Source: Rotaria socialis (taxonomy: Eukaryota > Rotifera > Eurotatoria > Philodinida > Philodinidae). Taken from it: a stretch of DNA of 64,000 bases. Both the position numbers and the translations under genes were made by a program. The notes under the pieces are model-generated. The model saw only the letters and a list, made by a program, of their open reading frames with translations, did no database searches and was not told the DNA's origin. This document shows, one piece after another, positions 23,887 through 35,598 of the stretch. The first letter of the stretch is position 1. Every line of letters starts with the position of its first letter. The stretch covers positions 62,001 to 126,000 of the forward strand of contig CAJNYU010001929.1 of the NCBI GenBank assembly GCA_905331475.1, in the 5' to 3' direction.

Positions 23887-24960
23887 GCGAACAACTGTTG
23901 TAGATATAATCAGAAGAAACAAATGATATTTCGATTGTCTTAACGTAAACATGTAATAACAACAGCGACAGTCGAAAAACCTTCTACAAAACTTAGTCAA
24001 ACAATAGAAATGTTGTCACAAGTCTGTTTATGAATAAGAGCTAAAATTAGATTTGTAATCAAGTGTGATGTCACACAATGCAAAAGAAAAAGAGTTGATA
24101 GATGTCTACAATTACGTCTTCTGGAAACATTCATTTTTCGACAGATATACATCAACAACACGGCATCTCTAGCTATCAGACTTAATCAATTTCTGCTCAA
24201 CAAAAATAAGGTTCTACAAATTATTAGAAACCTTCTTTTATAACTGAAATTGTATTAAAACCAATTGCTTAGGTTGAAAATTGAAGCTATAGGTTTTAGT
24301 TAAAATAACACATCAATTGAATACTATTTAGTCGAAAGAGAACGACATCTAGAATAAATATGGTTATAAAGAGGGTGATATCATTAATTTTACATCTCAT
24401 ATCTTAGCTATTCACTCCTGATATTTCCTATCTGTTTCATGGTCTTGTTTTAAAAATACTCATTTAAATCACTTAATCCCATGATTTACTACTTGTCACC
24501 AGCCATTTTGATTCGTTCTTTTTACAAACAAACAAAAGTGTATATGCAATCATCATGTGATATTTCGCTTCGTCTTTTTTTTTCGGTTTTTGTTTTCTCT
24601 TGTATCAGCCTTCATTGAGTAAATAAGATGTCGCGCAATGAGATCAGAATCTCTAATAGACTAGAAGAACTCGAATCTAATTCAAGTATGATATTTAGGT
24701 TGCTAGGTGGTAACACCAATGGCATTGTTCGATTCGGTTTTTATCCATTCAGTTTATGTGTTCTCATAAATTGGAGGATAGAAAAAAAACTTGAATCAAC
24801 AACTTTCTCGGTTTTTTCCTCTTTTATTTACTTTTGACACACTAAAATGACTCATTGGTTATTTCTTTTTTTTAAAAGGTTACCGTCGTTCTGATTTGTA
24901 AGCGTTGGCTAAAAGCAAACTATTTTTCATAAAATTCGACGTAAACTTTAACATATCAAA
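23887..24960. other. Intergenic, upstream of GABARAP
   Basis: No exon recognised. The last about 100 bases include a T-rich tract followed by an AG (about 24870-24880), which could be a 5' UTR splice acceptor. Confidence 0.5.
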
Positions 24961-25485
24961 ATGAAATATCGATTCAAAGATGAAACTCCTCTCGGTAAGT
25001 TGTGTGTTCATTGTCATCGTAAAATTTCTATCGATTAACGTAATTGATAGAACAACGAAAACAAGAGGCCGAAAAAATCCGTGCTAAATATCCTGAACGA
25101 GTTCCAGTAATGAAAAGCAAACACATAGGTTTTGATGACAACAATATCAAGTTTGTTTTCATTTAGGTTGTACTTGAACGCGTTCCTAAATCTGATATTC
25201 CAGAAATTGACAAGCGTAAATTTCTGGTACCCAGCGATATAACAATTGCACAATTTAAATGGATTATTCTTAAACGAATTCAATTAGCACCGGAAAAGGC
25301 TATTTTTCTTTTTGTTAATAAAACGATTCCCACAACAAGGTATGTGTCTATTAGGACAAAAAAACTAAATTTAAATACAATAAAAATTTATTTTTAGTGC
25401 AACATTGGGCGAAATCTATGCTGAACATAAGGATGAAGATAGTTTTTTATATATGGCATATGCAGGTGAAAATACATTTGGTTAA
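24961..25485 (+). CDS. GABARAP: GABARAP (Atg8-family ubiquitin-like modifier)
   Basis: Four exons: 24961-24994, 25051-25106, 25167-25339 and 25398-25485. All introns are short GT-AG and the phases agree, giving 116 residues (human GABARAP has 117). The peptide starts [11 protein letters not shown] and contains [45 protein letters not shown] and a [17 protein letters not shown] end. The last residue is the conserved Gly, already exposed, so ATG4 would have nothing to trim if the stop directly follows. Atg8 proteins are conjugated to phosphatidylethanolamine on autophagosomes and bind LIR motifs. The motifs favour the GABARAP rather than the LC3 branch. Confidence 0.96.
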
Positions 25486-25720
25486 AAACCCAAGAACTAA
25501 AATATTCGATGTACCAATAATAACTTTAGTTTAATCAAGAACATTAGCATTTTGTATATTCATCTGTATTTTTTCTTTTTGTAATTTGTATTTGCGTCTT
25601 TATTGATTTAAATCATGATTTAAGATCACTATTATTCTTAAAAAAAAATTGTATCTAGGAATCATAAAAATAGAAAAAAGTCTTTGCTCTTCTAGAAGAA
25701 TTTAACAAGCAATATTAAGG

Positions 25721-27239
25721 ATGAAAAACAACAATGACAGTTTGACACCACTTATTGAAAAAATTTGTACCGTAAGCACCGTTGGATTATTTTTAACAGG
25801 CGTGTAAGATTCAAGATTTGCTTTTATCATGACTTATTATTTGCTTTTATAGACAAATATGTAATCGAATCTATCGTATGCGTACAACAGGTGATATATC
25901 AGGTTTTCCATTTGTTGCAACGGTGGTTAAGTAAGTGTTTTTGTTAATTAGAAATTAATGAAAATTTCCTATTAATGTAGTTGTACTCTTTGGCTTTTAT
26001 ATGGTTATGCAGCTAATAACTCGACTATTATGATTGTCAATTTTATAGGAGCCAGTTTACAAATGTTGTATGCATTGATTTATCTTCAATATACAGCTGA
26101 TCGTGTAAATTAGTTATAGAAAAAACTTTTTTCGTACGAAAAACTATTTTCTTTCAAATTTAGAGTACATATATTCGTTTACTCGGATCTGCAGTTGCTT
26201 TTCTTGCGACCGTTACTTTTTATTTTCAATACGTAGTATCTGATCAGAGCGTAGCAGTTTTTCGTGCTGGTCTTGTAGCATCAATTGCTACTGTGATTAT
26301 GTTTGGTTCACCATTAGCTTCACTTGTATGTATATGTATAATAATAGCTCTTGAAAATGTTTTGATCAGATTTGTTTCTCTCCTAGAATCTAACGCTAAT
26401 TAATAGGAATTTATAAAGTGATTTGTGTAGAGACTTTGATCTCCAAACAAAACTTTCAAAGTTAAAAATGATTTATAATTTTTCGAAGAAATACTCGTTG
26501 ATTTAGCCAAAATCCATATTTCTCATCTACATTAATCACCAAGAGTTCTTGACAAAATACAATCCCTTGTAGTTCTCTATGCCATTTCTTGTCTCATACA
26601 ATAACCATACAGAAAGAACAACAGATGTATTTCTCATCTATTTCTTATACAAATATCATTAATATATCTATATCAAATTTTTTTGTAAGAGCGTAGAACA
26701 GCTGTCATTCTCTGGCGAACTATTAGTGAATGCTAACAGATGAAAGCATGATATCTTAATTTTTCAATGATCCTATACTGGAAGAAATAAAGATCTTTTT
26801 TTTTTAAAATTAAATACTCTAAACAGATCATTATATAGATTATGATTAACGTTCATGTTAGAAAAAAATTTAAAGTTAAAAATAAACGTGATCAAAGAAG
26901 TTCTATATTCATTCTGTATAAGTGCTAAAGCTCATCGAGTTTAAATTTATTATTAGCGGCACGTTATTCAAAAGCAAACTACCGAATCACTTTCGCTACC
27001 ATTAAGTTTGGCCAATCTTATCGTACCTATTGAATGGGTTCTGTATGGTATTTTAATTGATGATAAATTTGTTCAAGTATGTTTAAAAATTTCATTTAGA
27101 ATAAATTAAAATATTTGACATATTTAAGGTACCGAATTTTCTTGGTGCTATATTGGGCTTTATTCAAGTTTCTCTTTTTTATAAATATCCACGTCAATCT
27201 GGTCTTTTACCAAAAGCCACGAATCTTGGAGCAATTTAA
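25721..27239 (+). CDS. SLC50A1: SWEET sugar transporter (SLC50A1-like)
   Basis: Six exons: 25721-25803, 25853-25930, 25981-26104, 26164-26325, 26957-27076 and 27129-27239. The predicted protein has 225 residues against 221 for human SWEET1. It shows the MtN3/saliva repeats: QICNRIYRMRTTGDISGFPFVATVVNCTLWLLYGY in the first half, and SPLASL followed by RHVIQKQTTESLSLPLSLAN and EWVLYG in the second. Seven transmembrane helices are expected. The family facilitates bidirectional mono- and disaccharide transport at plasma membrane or Golgi. Introns are about 50-60 bp except the fourth (631 bp). It lies 235 bp downstream of GABARAP on the same strand. Confidence 0.95.
26326..26956 (+). other. Long intron of the SWEET gene
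   Basis: A 631-bp intron in a gene whose other introns are about 50-60 bp. It is AT-rich without open frames; I see no clear inverted ends, so an old insertion is possible but not shown. Confidence 0.6.
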
Positions 27240-29738
27240 AGTGATAAAAAGAAAAACAAGTATTTATTTCATTAGTTTTACAAATGAATCTCCCTATTTG
27301 TGATAATATTATGCGATTTTTTTTCTTACAATTGGCTTTTGTTCGTGAAAATTTTTAGTTGCTCGTTTTTTTTCGTGCTACCTTGATTTTATAAATACTA
27401 ATCGGAGGGTTCAGTTTTACTTTTCTTTTTATTGTTAATAATGATATTCTTTTAATCACGTATAATTATGCATTAGTAAATCTAGCAATTAAATAAAAAA
27501 TAGCGAAGAATAAAAGAGAAAAAATGACATCTGCTACTTTATTTTTGATCTTACAGTACTGAACGCCCCTCGTAAGTAATCAACCTGTTATACTGAACGC
27601 CTTCCGGCCCTATCGAGCTATTTTTTCTGGTTTGACCCCCTCCGATGTGATCACCGCACTATTCTGAATGTGAACGGCTTTTTTCAGTCTCTACCACATG
27701 ATCATGTGATCGAATCCACGAAAAAGCCGGCGGTATACGGAACGTATAACTGAGAAGTTTACCGGCGGTTAACCGGTGATATTTTTCTGTAACTGCCGGT
27801 TTTCCGCGTTTGCGCTATATTGGAATCAGGTGTTTTTTCAGTTTTGATTGCATTCAAAAGGATATATAAGTATCATTTTATAAATATATTAAACTAATAT
27901 TATATTAAAAAGAAACAGAAAAATGGTAAGTAGTATCTCACATACTCAAAAACAACGAATGTCACGCAATGCAAAAAAAGCTCTGGTATGGTCTACAATG
28001 AGTAGAAGATTAAAAATAAACAAATTGTTGTTTGCCTTTAGCTGTACCATAAATTTTGTGGCTGATAAGTAAATATTTATATCTAAGAAAAGAAAAAAAA
28101 TTAGATTAAATTATTCCTTAGATTTAATCTATAAATATAAAGAATAAATAAATAAATGCATATTCTATACTATTGAATTTTAATAATACAACCTAACGTG
28201 TAAAATACCTAACATAGTAGAATGTAGATGAAAAAATAAGCAATTATTTTCAAATTATGAATATGAACTTTATTCGAATGAAAAACACATCTATAATATC
28301 TAAGAATATAAAAATAAAACTAAATTAAATTAGGATAATATAGAATTAATATAAAAATAAAATTTATTTTTAACTTATAAGTATAGATTTAAATCTAAGA
28401 AAACATAAAATATTCTAATATCTTGAAAACAATTATTGATTATTGAATAAAAATAATCGCCATGAATTAATGCAAAAAAATAGAATAGTACGCTGTTCTT
28501 AAGGTGCGAATGAACACATATTCGGTCCTAAAGGAGCATCAATTTTTATCCTATTTAGAAAAATAAAAAATATTTACAAAAAAAAAGCAACTATTTGGTT
28601 TTGTAGGCAGTTTCAGTTTTTATCTCGAGAAAAAGTTGATCGAAATGATAAATTTAGCTATTATCATTAATACAAAAAAAAAGAATAAAATTGACGTATA
28701 CATTAGTGAATAAATAAAGAAAACCGCTAGACTGAAAATGAATTCATTTTCATTAAGAAATAGTGATATAAATTTTATTTTAGAAGAAAATATTGAATTT
28801 GATTTGTCGTAATTCAATCCTAAATAAATTTCATTTGAAAAAACATAACGATACTGATTTTTTTTACTAAAATTATCACTAAATCCCTTTGATTAAAACG
28901 CTTTCACTATGAATAAGATGCAAATTAATTTCAGCTCAATTCAGAATAAAACGAGTACTAATAATGAATGAACTTTGTTGAAAGTGAACATGGAAATCAT
29001 GTTAATTTTGTTTTAGAATTAAAAAAAGTTCTCATAAATTGTTTTATTAAAATAAAATAATCAGATTAACATGCATTTCAAATAAAAATAAAGCTGCAAG
29101 TATAAATTCATTACAAAAGTAGTAATGCATCTACATTTGAAATCACATCTAATATTTGATCAAATGCATTTGATTGTTTGAATCAAAAAATTGAATTAAA
29201 ATTACATAAAATCTCATGTTTCATCTAAAAATTAAAAAACGAATTAAGGATTATTGTTTCTCATGAAATCGTTTTTTGTCTCAGAATTGAATGTAAAAGA
29301 AAATAGAAATATGGTAGAAGCTAGGTAAAATAAATGAAAAACTATTGACAGAAAAGAAGCTTTTATCATCGAGATATTCGTAAAAAGACTGCAGTATGTT
29401 TGAGTTGTTTCATGTGAGTTTACTTTCGAACATATTAATTTTTTGAAAGGTTTTAAGATTGTTTTAATAGAGAGAAAAAAATAAAAAAATTCTAACTGCC
29501 TTTTTTTATTGATAGTAGTGGATGACAGATTTCGAAAACAGTACTTTGAAATTATTTCTACATCAACCACGAATTACCGTCAGAAGCGACAGTAATATCG
29601 AAACCGGCGGTATCTATACAAAAGTGACGGCATGGGCGCTCGCCCTGGGGCCTTCTCACCAATGTGAACATATGCGCATCGCGTCATCTATCGGAGAGTT
29701 GCCACTAAGCATCGGATTGGCTTGTTGTGTGATTGGTT

Positions 29739-29755
29739 AGAGAGAGAGAGAGAGA
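29739..29755. repeat. AG microsatellite
   Basis: Pure AG dinucleotide run. Confidence 0.9.
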
Positions 29756-30006
29756 CAAGCAAAGACGAGAATGATTTTAACAGGTAAAAAATTCAATATT
29801 GTTTATTTTTTTTGTTCGGTGATCATTCGGTGTTAAATATGATATCACTTCGAGAGGTTTGTCTAGAAGGGAGAGTGAATTTGAATAAAGAAAAAGAGCG
29901 TGGTTTATCTTATCGACAACTGTAACAACGTTCTGAATAGAAATTTGGAGTAAAGTGTACATCCACAGTTTACCTATGTATTTTGAACGTTTTCCCCAAC
30001 AAAAAG

Positions 30007-30079
30007 CAGTGTATTTCGAAGATAGCAAGGGTTTTGTACATTTCGATACTGATTGGTACCCCTGCTGTTCGGAACACTG
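30007..30079. repeat. Fragment with ends like the 7482-7855 MITE
   Basis: It begins CAGTGTATTTCGAAG and ends TTCGGAACACTG, similar to the CAGTGTTTCC ends of the MITE at 7482. No target duplication is seen. The neighbouring 30180-30318 also has GGGTGTAC/AAAGTGTA blocks and an AAAACACTTCG end, so the region is probably a degenerate or nested copy. Confidence 0.35.
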
Positions 30080-30704
30080 GTCAGGGATAGATTTCAGATA
30101 TCTATTGTAGCAGTCGTCGTCATATTGAAACGAAAATATGAAAAGACGACTGATCAGTATTTTTAATAGGATTTCGAAGCACAGTGTACGTGTACACCCT
30201 GCTAAGCCAAACATTTTATTTTCAGGGTGTACTTCATAGGAAAATAAAGTGTAGTCTAAAAAAACAGAGTCTTCGTACGCTTTGCTCTGCTGGGGTACAC
30301 TAATCATTAAAAACACTTCGAATGATTATGAAACAAATCGAAATAAAAGCTTCATTTTTAAACATTATTAAAGGACAAAACAAATTTAACTCGAATAAAC
30401 TGCAATTTATCATAAAAATAAATGTAATAAAACTCGAAAAATCTTTTTTTTTTATAAATCCCTTCCGAAATGGTCACCCCGTCAATCTGAACTAATTTCG
30501 ATAGTCCCAACAGTGTTCACAATAGAGAGGTTTTTATTGTATTTTCATAAAATAAGTCTCGGTGATGATTGACACGATGCCCAACATCTGCTCGATTGTA
30601 TTTTGTGAAGACAGAAAGCTGTCAGGGGCCATCTGAGAGACAATTGCATTGTTGAATTTCTTAGTGAAAACAATTATATTAATTTATTTAGTTGAAAAAA
30701 AGAC

Positions 30705-30716
30705 TAGTTATTATAG
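30705..30716 (+). promoter_or_regulatory. Splice acceptor directly before RBM34 ATG
   Basis: AGTTATTATAG immediately precedes the ATG with no spacer. It is compatible with spliced-leader trans-splicing, but it is a weak pyrimidine tract and could be coincidence or a 5' UTR intron. Confidence 0.3.
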
Positions 30717-32641
30717 ATGACTTCTGATTTATCTGCTTTATTTAATAATGCAAAAAAAGTAACACTTGTAAGTGTTCCAGTAAGAGACGAATCTGAAAAT
30801 GAAGCTGTCGAAGAAGAAGCAGTAGTCGAATCAAAAAAAAGAAAAATCAAGTAAGCTCAAGTTTTGAAAGGCTATCAAAAAGTTTAAATCATATTGCTAC
30901 ATAGAGAAGAACGCGAATATGAAGATCCATCAGTTGTCAATGCTCAAACAGTATTTGTTGGTAATGTACCTATTGGATGTACTCAAAAAGTAAGTTTTGA
31001 AGTTTTTTTCATTTCAATTCTTTTTTCATTTATCCAAAAACAAAAAGGAACTCAGAACATTGTTTTCACAATATGGTACAGTAAAATCGGTTCGACTTCG
31101 GAATCTTGTATGTTAATCTATTTTAGAAAAATTGCTTTACTTTTTTTTGACTACGATATATTTTTAAGATTCCACTAAATCCAAAGCAAGGCAAACGTCT
31201 TGCATTTATCAAGTGAGTCAGTTGAAAACTTTTCTTTTATTGATATCATTTATATATATATATAATTATATTTAGAAAAGAATTTCATCCTTTACAAAAA
31301 ACAATAACTGCTTATATTCGATTTACTGATGAAACTGAAGCAGAAGATGCTACTAGTTTGTAAGTTCAATATTAAAACAGCGATTGAATATTTTATTTTT
31401 TAAATAACTGTTGATATCAGTGGAACGACACAATGCTGAAGATTTCACATTTTCAAAGAAGAGATAAAGACACATTGAATCACCGAATACAGATTTTGTT
31501 CAGATCTTGTTTAAGAACACACTCATCCACTGAGACGTATCTGCAGCAAACAAATGATTAGTCAGAACTCATGTTGAAAGTGTATCAAATTTAATCATGG
31601 AGAACTTCTAAATATTCTACTAAAACGCTTCACTTAAGTTTTAAGTAATTACAACAAAAACAGTTTTGCCTATTTCTTTTTGTATAAGAAATTACAGTCT
31701 ATAATTAAATGCAGTTTGACTATCCTATGCTAAATGGTTACTATTGTAGTGCTCTGAACGCTTTCAATCAAAAGTTATTTGAGAAACAACATCGCTTTTT
31801 TTTTTGTTAATATCAGAAACAGTTCAAAATCAAACATTTTATTTCTTATAGAAATGGCCATCTGTATAAAGAACATCATTTGCGTGTTGATGTTGCACAT
31901 GATCTTGATACAAATAGCAAAGTAATTGCAAGAAAGAAAGAAAAGAAAAAGATTTCATAATCTACTTTATTATTGATTAAATAGCATGATCATAAACGAA
32001 GCATTTTTATTGGTAATCTTCCGTTTGATGCTAATGATGATGATGTTTGGAAAGCATTTGAAGAGTGCGGCGAAATTGACAGTAAAAATAAAATGTTCAT
32101 TGATTGATGCAACAAACAAATGTATTCTGTTTAATTAGGTGTTCGGCTTGTACGTGATCGCGCAACAAGTGTTGGTAAAGGATTTGGTTATGTTCTTTTC
32201 CAAGTATGTATTCGAATGGTTGGTTTTGTTATTGATTAATCAGTGGTATTGTTTATTTCCAGGATGAAGCATCAGTTGGATTAGCATTAAGAATGAATGA
32301 AAACTGTAAAATCGGAAATCGAATGATACGCATCAAAGCCGCTGTTAAAAAACCTAAAGTAAGTAATGATGGAATAGAAAAACGCTTAGTTATTTTTGTA
32401 TATTTGTATTTAGCATGTAAAACCGAAAATGTCTACGAAAAAACCTCGACGACCAAAGGATAAATTCATATCAAAAAAATCTGTTCGTTCAGATACAAAC
32501 GATGGTGTGATGCAAGGTCGAGTAGAAAAACGGCCATCAGTTAAACTGAGAAAAGAAAACCAAAAGAAGAATAAGAAAAATCATTCAACAAAAACAAATA
32601 ATACAAATAAAGATATTATTCAATTTCAGAAGAAAAAATAG
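30717..32641 (+). CDS. RBM34: RBM34-like nucleolar RNA-binding protein (two RRMs)
   Basis: Ten exons: 30717-30850, 30905-30989, 31048-31107, 31169-31212, 31276-31359, 31852-31921, 31985-32081, 32139-32203, 32263-32358 and 32414-32641. All join in phase to 320 residues. RRM1 starts at [11 protein letters not shown] and continues [16 protein letters not shown], with the long insert typical of RBM34/Nop12. RRM2 begins [20 protein letters not shown] and has GKGFGYVLF as RNP1. The N-terminus has an acidic patch followed by KKRKIK, and the tail is very Lys/Arg-rich, as expected for a nucleolar protein. Yeast Nop12 acts in 60S ribosome assembly. Human RBM34 is longer (430 aa); the N-terminal extension is short here. 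One intron (31360-31851) is long. Confidence 0.92.
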
Positions 32642-33116
32642 TCGTTTTTATTTGTTAAACAAAGTCGAATATTTATAATAAAAAAAACAATTGTTTTCGT
32701 GTTATACAGATACTTCTTGTTAGTATATATACTGCACGATTTAGATGCAAGTTAATGCCAGTGGGGTTCATTTGATAGAACCGTACTTTCGATTAGTAAA
32801 TGGCATTGGTTTCTGGTCAAATCTATTATTCTTTATTTAAAAAGTCATTTGCGATCAAACTTGAGCGTAATCTATCTCCACCAAATATAATCCTTTCATC
32901 AGATAAACAAACAAAAAACTCAGATGCACAAAATATGATTTGAATATTTTTCATGGATACATAAACCTTTTGGTTTCGATTGAATTTTAAGTACGCTTCA
33001 TAATTCTATCATACGTCACACGTAGAAATTTGAGTCGTATTGAAAAAAAAAGAGATTTTAGATTATAAAAGCATTGTTAGAAATATTGTAGCCTGTAGCT
33101 CTTGTTCAGTAGACAG

Positions 33117-33374
33117 TCAATTTTTAGAAATTAGTTTCGTGATATGTTTACTAATATGATTCAATAATGTAAGCCAGCCTGCTTTTCTCAATCTCAAATA
33201 TTTTATGCTTAGATTGTAGAAAAATAATGCCTGATGAATTTTACGTAATTCTTTTGATAATACTTTTATCAATGTAATCTGGATACTATTCATTAAATGG
33301 TTTTCTTCTGTCAATAGGTCACAGATACAACGTGAAACATCTGTTTTTTGTTGTATTTGAATACGTTTCTTCAT
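33117..33374 (-). CDS. Small hypothetical basic protein, 85 residues
   Basis: A complete minus-strand frame with ATG at 33374. It starts MKKRIQIQQKTDVSRCICD, has a leucine/isoleucine-rich amphipathic pattern (SIQITLIKVLSKELRKI) and is strongly basic at the C-terminus. It lies between the 3' ends of RBM34 and ACTL6. No family is recognised. It may be a gene, an antisense artefact, or part of a longer spliced gene. Confidence 0.25.
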   Translation of the reverse strand: MKKRIQIQQKTDVSRCICDLLTEENHLMNSIQITLIKVLSKELRKIHQALFFYNLSIKYLRLRKAGWLTLLNHISKHITKLISKN

Positions 33375-33574
33375 CTTAGGCTATTTTATTATTAAATTAT
33401 ACGAATAAGCTTGAATACAATTGTAAGAAAGAAGTACAGTCTTTTATTTGACCAAATCAAACTTTTTTACAGAACATTGAGTACCTATCGTCTTAGAGAT
33501 GAAATACAACACAAGTACGAAACAAAAAATGAGCTATACAAAAAGAAAACAAAGTTAAACGAGAGAAAAGATAT

Positions 33575-35201
33575 TTATGGACATTTCCTATCGATAATAA
33601 ATTTGCCACTTTCATCATATTCTTGTTTTGAAATCCACATTTGATGAAATGAACCTAACGAAGCAAGAATCGATCCACCAATCCATGAACTAAATCGTCG
33701 TTCACTAAGTGAGGGTGGTATATGAACTTTCATACGCATAGCTTGTGGTAAAATTTGTGAAAGTTCACGATGAAGACGTTCGACGAGACCAAGAAAATAT
33801 GAATTACCACCAACAATACTTATATTTGAATAAAGTGATGCACGCACATCAGGATCACACATCGTTACAGAGTTTGTTACTAAACGAGGAAGATCAAGCA
33901 TTGATGTTAATTGAACACCACCGCCTTTCACAATCGATGGATTAAATAAGCTCTCACTAAATTAAAATTAAAACATTTTTTTTCTTAAATAATTCTTTGT
34001 TATTCTTAAATTGTTAATGCTTGTCAATTCCTCCTCTATCGTGTGTTTCGAGAATATTTCATCGGAAAAGCTCAAAAAAAAATCTCCTAATAGATAAATC
34101 TCAGTAGCTAGAGCATAGATTTTCATATGCTGGGAGTTCTGGAAGCCAGTCTTTTGAGTCTAGAATCATGATATTCATTAGAAGAGAAAAAAAAATAACC
34201 ATTGTAACTTACGGAATACGATAACGTTCTTCGCCGAAATCAAGATTAAGACCATTGGGAAATTCATATGCAACACGTGGTAATTGACTTATTTCACTTT
34301 CATTATAGGGCGTATCAGATATTTGTAAAACTGTTTGAGCTAAATCTTGTAAAACTTCTTTAACCATAAATTTTTTATATGAATCAGTAATATTTTCAGG
34401 TAAATTTGCTCTCATTGTCCATTTTGGTGGTTCATAGGGTGGTACTGGTTCACGTGATTTTATTAAATAATGTGGTACTATGTCATGACTATTATTTTCA
34501 AGTAATTGTTTAAGTTGATTTAAAATGAAATCTCCACCAAGTGGTGATTGTACAATAGCTTTTTGTAAAACCATTCCTTCATGTACAGGTATAGCTGTTG
34601 TATGTGTAGCACCACAATCAAGAATTAATGCTGTTGCTTTTCCTTGCGCAAATGATGATAAAACAGCATTTTTAGATAAATAAAATGCTGGTATTTGAAA
34701 TTTTTCGAACATAATTTCACATAATTTTTCACGTTTAAAACGTTGATTTATTGGTGGTTCAGACATAACTATAGGATGATATTGTGGACCTTGATCTTTA
34801 TCACATAAACAATCAAAGGTATGAGACATAATTTGTTCAAATAAATCCCAATCATCGATCATTCCATCTTTTAAAAATGATTGCATATAAAGATTTGAAC
34901 GTGGTACACGTAATGAATTTAAATCAAAAAAATATTTTTTCTTTGGCATTGTTATTGTTTGGGTATCTTCAATAATCATTGAATTCTCTTGTGTTATTGT
35001 ATCGATTGTTTCTAATATACCTACATGACTTGGAAAATCATATTTTGGTGTTTCTTCGCCTGCGTAACCAGCACGAACAGTATGAGAACCAATATCAATG
35101 ACTAGAGCGCCGACTTCATCACTACCTAAAACATTAACACAAATATTTATGTTAGTTTTCTCTTTTTCTACTGTTACTTACCATAGGTTCCACTACTCAT
35201 T
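33575..35201 (-). CDS. ACTL6A: Actin-like protein 6 (BAF53, chromatin-remodelling subunit)
   Basis: Three exons on the minus strand: 35201-35183, 35125-34213 and 33956-33575, phases consistent, 437 residues (human ACTL6A 429). The start MSSGTYGSDEVGALVIDIGS matches the ACTL6 N-terminus, followed by the actin phosphate loop region TVRAGYAGEE. Mid-protein CGATHTTAIPVHEGMVLQ and PLGGDFI are ACTL6-type rather than actin. The C-terminus has ERRFSSWIGGSILASLGSF, QMWISKQEY and a terminal RKCP identical in pattern to the human protein. In animals it is a subunit of SWI/SNF (BAF), INO80 and NuA4 complexes with actin. The third intron-exon junction at 34213/33956 encloses a 256-bp intron. Confidence 0.95.
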
Positions 35202-35598
35202 TTATTCTGTATTGTGTTAAAGATACTAAATCTACAATGTAAAATACATAAAAGCTGATTCGTGAATATATAAACAAAAAAAAATTAATTTTCATGCAAA
35301 TCTATACAAAATTGATGAATGGAATAGACGAATGAGAAATAAAAGCTGTTAGGGTTTCTCCTTCCTTTCCTTTCCTTTATCTTATCGATATAGGTATATG
35401 TGCTGGATATATCGATGCGCACGAACTTCGTTCTATATATATGCATGAAGAAACAAAACATCACATCTATATCTATGTAAGGAACGAAAGAAAAGAGTAC
35501 CAATAGTGATCGAAGCAGATAGAGGATTATATGGACGAGGGATTATGTCAGCTTGCGACATCAGCCTAACAAAAGCAAGTGGAATATTATATTTTTGA
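35202..35598 (-). other. Spacer between sorting nexin and ACTL6
   Basis: 397 bp separate the stop of the sorting nexin from the ACTL6 ATG on the same strand. No exon is seen. Confidence 0.5.

Larger units (their letters stand above)
27240..30716. other. Intergenic with GC-rich patch and microsatellite
   Basis: At about 27560-27800 there is an unusually GC-rich patch with CCGGCGG and TTAACCGG units, possibly a repeat. From 28000 to 29500 it is very AT-rich with no genes. An AG microsatellite lies at about 29739-29755. The frame at 29522-29740 has no family resemblance. Sequence at 30007-30318 shares motifs with the MITE at 7482-7855. Confidence 0.5.

Noticed and set aside
25035..25283. Minus-strand open frame of 82 codons
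   Set aside because: It is antisense to GABARAP exons 2 and 3; the plus strand is clearly the coding one.
29522..29740. Plus-strand frame of 72 codons
   Set aside because: No motif, no acceptor or neighbour exons, and it runs into a microsatellite.
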